NCBI GenBank assembly: GCA_029207755.1
Contig: JARCOQ010000004.1
Coordinates: 43,122,305-43,186,304 of the forward strand
Direction of reading: 5' to 3'
Source: Chamaea fasciata
Taxonomy: Eukaryota; Chordata; Aves; Passeriformes; Sylviidae
Length of the DNA stretch: 64,000 bases
The notes below the pieces were generated by a model. That model was not told the origin of the DNA. It saw nothing but the letters and a program-made list of their open reading frames with translations, and did not search any database. Positions 12,301 to 20,730 of the stretch are shown piece by piece. The first letter of the stretch is position 1. Each line of letters opens with the position of its first letter. Made by a program: the position numbers and the translations under genes.

Positions 12301-13974
12301 AAAGTCAATGGTACATTTCAACACAAAAGCCATCTGAGCCTTTACTATAGAAGTAATAAGGCATTTATTATTTCAAGAGCCCTGCATTCACAATATCCCC
12401 TTTTTCAAAGAAAACACCCCTTCCTTCCCATTTTTTATGAGGCTAACTTGTAGTATGTCACCACTGTGAGACTTCTGAATGTGTTCAGAAGAAGACAATA
12501 ATAGTAAGTCACAGATGAATGATGTGTAGTAAAAATCAATAAACCTTATAACTATTCACTAAGGGAACTGATTTTATGCCTATAAAAATAAAACAATTAT
12601 AGCAATATTAATGGCAGATTCATCATAGTAATATAAAAGTCCAAGTGTGCTTGTCTGTTGGGAATCTTTAATTCATCCTTCTGTATTCAGTATTCACAAA
12701 GTAGAAGAAATGGAACCAACTTCAAGAACAACCTTTAACTTGCAGTAATTCACCCTGTCAAAGAAAAAAAACCCAACAAACACAGAATGAAAAAAACCAG
12801 TAAAACTTTAAAAACCAGTTTTGACAATCAGTGTAACTGGGATATGCAGAAAAGGAAAAAAGTTAAAGCCTCAAAAACCTGACCAGTAAATCTGATTTTT
12901 TTTCATGTCACGATCAGCGATTTCATGTTACTGTGTTAACTGCACTGTGACAAACCAGGTGGTACAGTCACATAAAATATTTATCTTGTGGTAATGCAGG
13001 TTAGACACAGCAAAGGAATTTTTTTTTTAATTGACAGGTCCTTTGTTTTTAGGCATCTATTTATTTTTTGGGGGAAGGGCAATACAGATATAATAGGAAA
13101 ATTTTGCCTATAATTTATAGCATACAGAGCTGCTCTAAAACAGGTATTAGAGACTTCAGTTCCACTAATACCATTCAAAGTGTTACCATGGGCCTTTTTT
13201 GAGCCTATCAGGGTCAACAGAAAGTGGTCCATCTGCCATCTGACTTGGACCCTGCATTGCCTGCTGGAAGAGGACAATGGCACAGGCCAGCAGGAGCACG
13301 ACTAGGAGCTGTGCCATTGCTGAACCCTCTGATATCTACAGCTATGACACATCTTTCAAAGTGGCTCAAGAACACCCAGAAATAAAAAAAAAAAAAAAAT
13401 TAAAAATCGAAGTTTTTTCATTATTCTGATTGCCAAATTATTTAAGGCAAGTAAAAAAATGAAAACATTTGATATAGGTTTTACATAAAAAAAAACTAGG
13501 TTACAGCATAAAACAAGTTAACAGGTAATGGCATTAAAGTCTCTCCTCTAAATCTGGGTAATTGTAAACATTAAAAAAAAGACTGCAGGACTATTCAAGT
13601 AATAGAACAATCACAGATGTCTTCTCATATGCAGGCTATTAGGTTATCTGCCGTTCAAGATTATCAAAAAAGACATTTCATTATTCACAGATGCTCATTA
13701 TCTCCATTTAAAATCTATACATTATATACAACACAGTTTTGTGGTACTAAAATCCCCATGCCTTCCAAAGGTATATTTTTCACAATACACAATTACAATG
13801 AAACAGTGAATACAGTAACATTTTACACTGATGCATCTTAATAGGAACCACCAAATAGACATCTACATTGTACCAAAGTGTCATCACAGTTAGCCTCTCT
13901 GAGAGCTTGTGGGAAATACCAGAAGGGTATGCAAGGTTCAGGCACACTGATACATAACATTATTTATTTACAAT

Positions 13975-14029
13975 TGGAAAGGAAAAAAGAGAGAAGAAAA
14001 AGGAAAAGGAAGAAGAAGAGAAAAGAAAC
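13975..14029 (-). repeat. Polypyrimidine tract in the 3' UTR
   Basis: About 55 bases are nearly pure A/G on the plus strand, so the ZNF608 transcript carries a C/U-only tract. Such tracts can bind pyrimidine-tract-binding proteins. Any effect here is inference. Confidence 0.7.
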
Positions 14030-14153
14030 AAACGGCCTTTTGCGATTAACGCCTTCTAAACATGACAAATACATATCTCCATTTAGTGTGTGGTTCGCAA
14101 CTTAGCAGCAGACCCTGTGTGCGAGCCTTGGTACTGATACAAAAAAAGTAAAG

Positions 14154-14215
14154 AATATATATATATTTTTATATATATATGTATATATATATACGCATAT
14201 ATATATATATATATA
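14154..14215. repeat. (AT)n microsatellite in the 3' UTR
   Basis: Alternating AT/TA is interrupted by TTTT, GT and CGC, about 62 bases in all. It is self-complementary and likely polymorphic. It lies about 185 bases after the ZNF608 stop codon. Confidence 0.9.
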
Positions 14216-14397
14216 AACAGAAGTCTAATTACAGCAACATTTGTTACTCTGTGATAAAATCTGCAATTTACAAAAACGAAATGACTGGTTTTTGCCTGCC
14301 ATTAAGGCATTTCAAATTAACACCATGGAACTGATGTCTGTAATAAAGCGCTTCCTCACGTGATCCAGTCACATGACAATGTTCATCCCCAAATTCA

Positions 14398-14404
14398 TCA
14401 TTCT
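14398..14404 (-). CDS. ZNF608: ZNF608 last coding segment: final Arg-Glu and stop
   Basis: The acceptor TTTTCAG ends at 14405, and the exon starts at 14404 with A-GAA-TGA. Joined to the AG left by the previous exon this gives Arg-Glu-stop. The C terminus therefore reads Q-R-R-E, as I recall for mammalian ZNF608. The exon then continues as 3' UTR. Only seven coding bases are present, but the phase match with the preceding exon and the strong acceptor make the call secure. Confidence 0.88.
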
Positions 14405-15394
14405 CTGAAAAGAGAAAGAAGAAGGTTTTAGTAAGCAGCATCCTTTCCTCACACGTTTTGGGTTTTTTTCCCCTGCACCTTGAATACATCATGAAATGAA
14501 ATCTGTACAAATATTCTCAAACCCAAGAAGAAAAGACAGCAAGCCCTGTCCTCTCATCCCTCCCCTGCCAGGAACAGTACCCTAAGAAATAACCTGTGCC
14601 AGGATTTTTCTTCTGGGTTCTGAAACCCTATCACCCATCAGTTCTTCCAGGGCTACAAACCTTTCTTACTCAAATAATTCTAGCTAATGGTTGCTTGTTT
14701 CAGCATCAGCTTTCAGACAAGTACCTGTAACATGGAACTTCATGGTTCTATTAGATACCTTAAACTCTGAGTCTCAACATGGCAACAATGAACGAAACCC
14801 TGACGTTAAAAGATGCTTTGGAATTTTCACTTGATATGGGATCATCATAATGCAGAAGTTTTCCTCTTGACAATCTAGTAAATAACTGAGAGGCTTTCAG
14901 GCACATAAAAGTATAACATGGGCGTGCAGCTTATATGCAAAGCCATCTCAAACAGGCTCCCAAACAAACCTCTCTAAAAGCAAGATCAGCAAGCCAGGCA
15001 GACTTGCAGAATAGATAAAATCCTAAGTTTTTCTGGTCATGCATGGAGCCAACTGAACATTAATTTTGAACTAATTCTATTAAAAATTTGGATCTTAAAT
15101 TTTATTTCATAACCTCTTGTTTTACCTTAATACCAATCTTTAAAACACACTCTGTGGAAAATCTCAGAAGACAGACTACTTGTTCTTTTCTTAATTACCT
15201 ATGTTAGAATTAAAGAACACAACTAAGGACAAAATGTCATTCCAAGAACAAAATTGCAGTTAGCTCAAAGTATCAAAATTTTCCTCAACCTTAAAAACTG
15301 TGTCATACAAGGAAATGCACACCATCAGGCTAAAAAAAATTGTGATTTTCTTTCTCCTCTCTCTGTTACAATATATAATTTATTGGCTATTTAC
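14405..15394 (-). other. ZNF608: ZNF608 last intron
   Basis: The intron has a GTAAAT donor at 15394 and an acceptor AG at 14406-14405 behind a CTTCTTCTTTCTCTTTT pyrimidine tract. Nothing else is recognisable in its 990 bases. If it is retained, translation stops at once (AGG TAA), so only the final Glu would be lost. Confidence 0.8.
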
Positions 15395-15476
15395 CTTCTT
15401 TGTGCAGGAAACATACCAGATGCAGATGCCTGTGCAGCCACCTGCTGAGTGGCAACAAGGGCAGCAGAGGTCAATC
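15395..15476 (-). CDS. ZNF608: ZNF608 penultimate exon
   Basis: This 82-base exon has split codons at both ends (2 + 26 codons + 2). It follows the acceptor TTTCCCTCAG and is followed by the donor GTAAAT. It encodes the Ala/Gln-rich C-terminal tail beginning [11 protein letters not shown] and ending S-G-M-F-P-A-Q-R, which matches the C terminus I know for ZNF608 and not the diverged ending of its paralogue ZNF609. No catalytic or zinc-binding residues lie here. The segment is low-complexity and probably disordered. Confidence 0.9.
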
Positions 15477-16709
15477 CTGAGGGAAAGAAGAAACAAAGGA
15501 ATGTTGATGTACTTCTGGTTTTAATGGATTTTTGTGGTCAGAGAAATAGTAGGAAGGATCTCTAAGGCAAACAATGAGAAAATGCGGGGGGGTGAACACT
15601 ACATAAATGACAAATATTGCAGGCAACACTATTAAGACAGTCTGCCCAGTATGATCAATGTACCTTTTTGCAATAAACTGAATTGTCTTTGACAGATATT
15701 CTACAAGAAATTACAGCATTTCTACTTGCTGCATTCTTTTCCAAATACTGCACTGCATGATGCTAAGTGATTTGTATCAGAGTTCATGAATAAGAAGCTC
15801 AGTAGAAATAATAGGTACCAGGAAACAAGAATCAAAACACAGAAACTACATGCCATCTGCTCACAATACAATATTTTCATAATAACTTACCATTTTTACA
15901 GTTTTGCTACTGAACAAACATAATGCATCCCAAAAGGCATTTGGTGTCACTGAATCACACTGAGAAATGTCAAGACTTTTACACAGGAAAAATAAGTGCT
16001 GAGGCACCAAGTCAATGTAAAGAAGAAATTTCATTTAGCCACCAACTGTGATAGCACATACTTTGCTGCATGGGAGGGAACCTCCTTTTAATTCAGCTAG
16101 AGTCCACGGTTAGAGAAAAAACATTCAAAGACTGGTATAAAACCTAGGGAGAATAAATTGTATCTCACTGTGCTGCTTTTTCCTGGACTGCAACTTTGCG
16201 CACGGCATTTGCCAAAATACAAAGAGTCCTCTTTCAAACAGTCAAATTATAATAAGCACAAAACCTTGTGACAGCAATGCCTTGTACATAAAGTATGTTC
16301 AATATAAAAAGCTTTTGTCTTTGCTACACTTCCTCCATTGCTTACACAACCCTAATTATACAAAAAGGAGGTTGTTTGGTTTGGATATTTTACTGCCTTT
16401 CAGCCAGTTAATGTCAGTTTGCAGGAGGAATCAAAACATTTATGTGGGTGACAGCCTAACTGGTACATCTTTAATAATGCTCTGACACCCAGTTTTGGAA
16501 GCAAAACTCGGTATTTTTCAGGCATGAAGCTACTAATTTATTGCTAGTACATGCTGTGAATTTTCAAGCCTTCTTCATAAACGTAAAGCACTTCTGTTCT
16601 AACAACCGGGATCTCTATTCCAAATGCTTCATGTAGCCACAATTTCCAGTGTCAAGGCAACAACTCCATGAGGCAAGCTAATTCCATCCATTGACAATTC
16701 TCTGCTCAC
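15477..16709 (-). other. ZNF608: ZNF608 intron
   Basis: It is a 1233-base intron with donor GTGAGC and acceptor CCCTCAG. No ORF, RNA gene or recognisable repeat was seen in it. Confidence 0.8.
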
Positions 16710-16863
16710 CTTGAAATGGGTCATACTGTCCGGGTATAAGGGGGTAGCCCATTCCAACGTGTGTATGGTGGTGTGTATGGAGATGCCGCTGGCTGAAAGG
16801 AGAATGGCGGTCTCGTTCCCTTTCTGCTTCCCGTTCATGCTCAGCTGGTGATTTTTCCACAGG
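16710..16863 (-). CDS. ZNF608: ZNF608 exon with Arg/Glu and His-rich segment
   Basis: This 154-base exon begins in phase 0 after the acceptor TTACTAG and ends one base into a Gly codon before the donor GTGAGC. It encodes 51 residues: P-V-E-K-S-P, a charged [10 protein letters not shown] block, then a His-rich run (H-L-H-T-H-H-H-T-H) and [15 protein letters not shown]. The His-rich and Y-P-L-I-P-G-Q-Y signature is shared by ZNF608 and ZNF609. The fine residues fit ZNF608. The function of this segment is not known to me. Confidence 0.92.
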
Positions 16864-17777
16864 CTAGTAACAGAAAGTGAAAGAAAATTGACGTGAGAAT
16901 TTTAAAAGGGATGAAATCACAACAAAACTATGTGCTACTACCTGTCAAAAACCTTTTGAACACAAATGATGAAGATACCTTTTCTGAAGAAGCATCTCTA
17001 CTGGAATATTTGCACTTAATTCTAATCTAAAGCTAACCTTTCTGGTTAATAGAAGATTTCCCAAGGCACAAAGACTTTGAGGCAACATACTGCATCTTGA
17101 AGACACCACAGTGACTTCTAGTTTTGGGGCCCCTGAACCTCAGCTTGTTTGCCAATGCCTGAACAGCCTAGGTGAGCTGCTGAAAATGAATATTAATCCT
17201 CAACCTTCTAAAGCTGTCTGGGGGTTAAGTTTGACTGAATAGCAGAAAAAGCTTTTAGAAAACAGAATGAGAGTCAATGACTTGCTCACAGTTAAAACCA
17301 GCAACAACTTATCTAAAAGTGAAGTAACAGTATTCGTTCTAATTTTGTAAATCTTGTTTGTAAATCTTCAGAAATGGAGGCTGGTAATCAACTACTTGGA
17401 AGATGTGGATTCTTGGCAAATACAAGAAGGGGATATTATCAAATCCCATAGCCCAACTTCTCAATTCATTATGTTTCCAAACAGGAGGTTCCTGTTTAAC
17501 TGCAAAAAATCTGTGCACCAGGAGGTATCTCTGAATCTGTATTTCTATGAGAGTCCATTCAAGACAGGAAACCTCAGCACAGAACTGTGTAAAAAGTGTT
17601 ACTTCCAGTTTATGCCACAGAAGCATTCTGACTATAAACTGCTTTTATTGTACGCAGTACTATAAAGAAGACATGCATTCATAGCTTGATGCTATGTTGT
17701 GTGCTTCCCACAATTATGTTCCTCCTCTACCCCTTCCTGTATGTGACATTCTTCAGTAAGAACAGACGAAGCCTTAC
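16864..17777 (-). other. ZNF608: ZNF608 intron
   Basis: It is a 914-base intron with donor GTAAGG. Overlapping ORFs on both strands at 17339-17665 (about 100 codons each) have no recognisable motif and are treated as chance. Confidence 0.8.
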
Positions 17778-17950
17778 AACAGGTGACTTGCTGCGATACT
17801 GGTTGGCATGCTGCTGGAGCAAATCCAGTGCTTTGGACTCAGTGGTTGATTTTGCATTGATGCTCGGGCTGGTATTGACCTTCTCTGCCTCTTCTCTCCC
17901 TGACATCTTCCCATAAACTGGATAATGAAATCCTGGAGAGAGATAGGCCC
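17778..17950 (-). CDS. ZNF608: ZNF608 exon, C-terminal Ser/Tyr-rich segment
   Basis: This 173-base exon supplies two bases of a split Gly codon and then 57 codons. It ends in phase 0 at the donor GTAAGG. The encoded segment starts [17 protein letters not shown] and contains a conserved [12 protein letters not shown] family motif that is likely helical. It ends Y-R-S-K-S-P-V. That motif is shared with ZNF609. No enzymatic motif is present. Confidence 0.92.
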
Positions 17951-18494
17951 CTGTGGGTAAACAATAAATAGCACATCAAGTTACTGTTTTTACATTTTGA
18001 TTATATCAAGGTAGGAGGAGACAATGTCAGAATGGAGAATTACATCAAAAGTAGATCACGTGACTACCAAATGGCACCACTGCTCTTCAATTTCATCGCC
18101 TAATTTACCCTGATGAATGGAGGTTATAAAGAGGGTTTAGTTGATAGCCATTCCAGACATTTATGGATCCTCTTTAAGTAAAAAGAATAGTTAACTATAA
18201 TGGTTCTGACAGTAAGCGCTTAAAATATTTTTATAGGCAATAAACTATCTGTCAGTCTAACAGCAACAGCAGACTGTCAAGTGTTGAGAAACTGGAGAGC
18301 TCATAAAAGGAACATCGTGTATTAAATCAGTTTCATCTGCAGAACTTTCCCCAGTGTAAGAACAAGCAACACAACATCACCCACGAAGCTTCTAATTTAG
18401 CCTAGCTACTAACAGAAATGTTAAAATGCAGGTTTTATTGAACCTGAGGATGCAAATCTTAATTAGAGCGCAAGGCAGACTTTGGAATACATAC
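17951..18494 (-). other. ZNF608: ZNF608 intron
   Basis: It is a 544-base intron with donor GTATGT and acceptor TTACCCACAG. Nothing else is recognisable. Confidence 0.8.
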
Positions 18495-18912
18495 CAGGAT
18501 AGCTGTGCATTAGGACAGGAGAGACTGCACGATAGGCTGGATGGTTGGGATCGTACATCTGCGGATACGGATAAGCATGCAAGTACTGGATGTATGACTG
18601 ATGCTGACTCATTGGTGAGGAAACTGCTACTCTAGCACCCCGAGAATCTTTCCAATTTACAGGAGTCTTTTGATCATCGTTTTTTATCTTGCTGTCATCC
18701 ACTGATTGAGAATCAGAACGCTTGACCTCTTTAGGCTCCTCTTTAATGCTTGCTAATGAGACAGGAAGGTTAGGCAGGGAACTTTCCTTGTTAGGTGTTT
18801 TTCTAGGGCTGTCTTCTTTTAACTTTTTCTCACGGTCAAGTTCTTCTGATTTTTGCTGATCAAGGTATTTGGGCTGATAGACATAATGATGCCATGTTCG
18901 TGAATCTGGATC
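18495..18912 (-). CDS. ZNF608: ZNF608 exon following the large exon
   Basis: This 418-base exon starts in phase 0 after GTATTAG with [12 protein letters not shown] and ends one base into a Gly codon. It encodes 139 residues. First comes a Trp/Tyr-rich start (Y-Q-P-K-Y-L-D), then a Lys/Glu-rich stretch with a sumoylation-type I-K-E-E motif, then V-N-W-K-D-S-R-G. Last is an aromatic/Pro block ([16 protein letters not shown]) that is highly conserved in the ZNF608/ZNF609 family. When the upstream donor is skipped (see the intronic terminal-exon entry) this and all later exons are lost. Confidence 0.93.
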
Positions 18913-20482
18913 CTAATACAGACGAGAAAAAAATTGTTCTGAACTTAGACGTAGAACTAAGTTCGTTACTGATATTTCCCACATTTCAGTTAATGTATTT
19001 TTAATAGCTGTTTTAATACCATATCCCCATTACATAGAGGAGAGGTTTGCTTGCCACAGAGTGCCTCAAGCTCAAAGTCAAACCAATATTCCCATGAAGG
19101 AGCAAGAGTCTATTATCAAAATTTAATTCAATTGCTTCATCTTATATCCTTCCACATGCCTTTAACTCGTTTAATCATGAAATACATATGCAATGTAATG
19201 AAGTTCTGAGACCATGTTATTCATAAAACATTTTAATTAAAGCCCACAGAGATATTTTTCCCACTAGAGAGCAAAAAGTATCTATGAACCACAAAATTAG
19301 AGCTGGCTAATGATATGCCAGAGCACTTAGAATACCTGGAACAATGCACATGAAATGCTGATCTAGCTAGCAAGATTCTAATACTGCCTCCAGAATTACA
19401 ATCATCCAGGACTCCATGGAAGTCAAATATTAAAGCAGACTTTTTCAGCTGACAATCTCATTTCAAGTTTGTAAAGTTACAGATGGACAAGTACTTACTG
19501 GATCAGGACCGCCTGGTTTAAAGAACATGTACTGGGCACTGTAAATACTTTTTTACGTAATATATATTATACAGACCATGTTTATAAATGTTACAGAACT
19601 AGGGAGGGGAGTTATTTACAACACCACACTAAATCGGTATGGATAAGTAACAGAAGACTTCTTTTTCTCATACAGGATATGCAAGAGATAATTGTCAGCA
19701 TTTTCTCCAACTGACAGACATTTATGGCACACGCCACAGAAATATAAGCACACAACACTTGGACAGTCTGGTTCAAATACTCACTTGAATCAGCAGACAT
19801 CTTCTCCTACTTAGGGTTGTACCATCCCACTTCCTTTAGAGCTCTCTACTCCCACTCCCCTGATCCCACTGTACCTTGAAAGACAGCCTGTAAGGGTGAA
19901 GTCTGGGATGTACCATACACCAGAACATGAAAGCATCAAGCATTGAGGCTCCAGTTCAGAGCACAGAGACAGTCACATTGCCTCAAATGAAGGCACCGTG
20001 ACATCCACGAGGGTCAGCATGAAGCCACTGGATAAAATTCTGGTTCCACTGAAGTCAATGGCGAAACTATCACTGACTTCAATGGAGAGAGGATTTCATC
20101 CATTGTGTAGGTCTGTAGGGGCTTGAGGTTGGTTGAGGAGAGAAGGGGAACTTAACTGCTTCAGAAAGGTCACCTTGGGTTAAGATAAAGAGCTGCGCTT
20201 TAAGCCAACTCTTCAAAGAACCAGCTCACCCATCTTTAGTAAATGCCACCTGTCATTTAACAAAAAAAAGAAACACTTCAAACCATGTTTCAAATCTACT
20301 TTAAGTCCTCTCACAATGAAAGCTGCTTATTGTGCTTGAAATTTCTCATTTCTGAACTAAGCAAACTGCTTAGAATTTACATCTAAAAGAGAAATCTAAT
20401 TCTATTTTATTCATGCATATAATTTAAAATAGTCTGTTCAGGTCTTAAGCCTGTGTTCCATCACCACCTTATCAGACTTTTT

Positions 20483-20484
<2 letters not shown>

Positions 20485-20539
<55 letters not shown>
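20485..20539 (-). repeat. Homopolymer: 55 T (55 A in the ZNF608 transcript)
   Basis: The T run is uninterrupted on the plus strand. On the transcript strand it starts 28 bases after an AATAAA, where a poly(A) tail would be added. The run length may be inexact, because assemblies handle such tracts poorly. Confidence 0.95.
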
Positions 20540-20540
<1 letters not shown>

Positions 20541-20730
20541 TTCTTTTCAAACAGCTCAACTGGAAGGTTTATTGGTCTATTCACAGACTACAATACCATC
20601 CGGCATGAAAAAAGGATGGTGGAGCTTGTTTGGCTGCAGAGGTAGAGGAATGTAGCAGAATCAGAAAGAAAATCTCACATGACTTAAAAGATAAACCAAG
20701 ACACTCTTGTTCCATTTCCTGTGATCTCAC
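20540..20730 (-). other. ZNF608: Candidate ZNF608 intronic terminal exon extension (composite terminal exon)
   Basis: Reading straight through the donor of the large exon adds 49 codons in frame. It begins [10 protein letters not shown], includes a hydrophobic run C-E-I-F-F-L-I-L-L, and ends G-W-Y-C-S-L before TGA at 20583-20581. AATAAA follows at 20573-20568, then a 55-A tract from 20539. A GT-rich segment (AAGGTGGTGATGG, transcript strand, just below 20475) could serve as the downstream element. The product would keep the zinc finger but lose the last 341 residues. The sequence features are seen directly. That the isoform is made is inference. Confidence 0.5.

Larger units (their letters stand above)
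13060..14397 (-). other. ZNF608: ZNF608 3' untranslated region, distal end uncertain
   Basis: The sequence downstream of the ZNF608 stop codon continues without a splice site I can support. Minus-strand AATAAA polyadenylation signals lie at 13968-13963, 13065-13060 and, further out, 12369-12364. The left boundary given here is the middle candidate and is a guess. The UTR carries a long AT microsatellite (14154-14215) and a tract that is all pyrimidine on the transcript strand (14029-13975). The minus-strand ORF at 13283-12981 within or near the UTR shows no recognisable protein. Confidence 0.45.
18913..20730 (-). other. ZNF608: ZNF608 intron containing a possible alternative 3' end
   Basis: It is an 1818-base intron with donor GTGAGATC and acceptor TATTAG. 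Its first 190 bases read as an extended exon with its own stop and polyadenylation signal, followed by a 55-base A tract on the transcript strand (20539-20485). A short amniote-style inverted module (TGAAGTCAATGG..TGACTTCAATGG) lies at 20050-20085. The rest is unremarkable. Confidence 0.8.

Noticed and set aside
12981..13283. 100-codon minus ORF near the ZNF608 3' UTR
   Set aside because: It probably lies within or next to the UTR and has no recognisable domain.
17339..17665. About 100-codon ORFs on both strands inside a ZNF608 intron
   Set aside because: There is no family motif, and they lie wholly between two well-defined ZNF608 exons. Opposite-strand overlap suggests chance.
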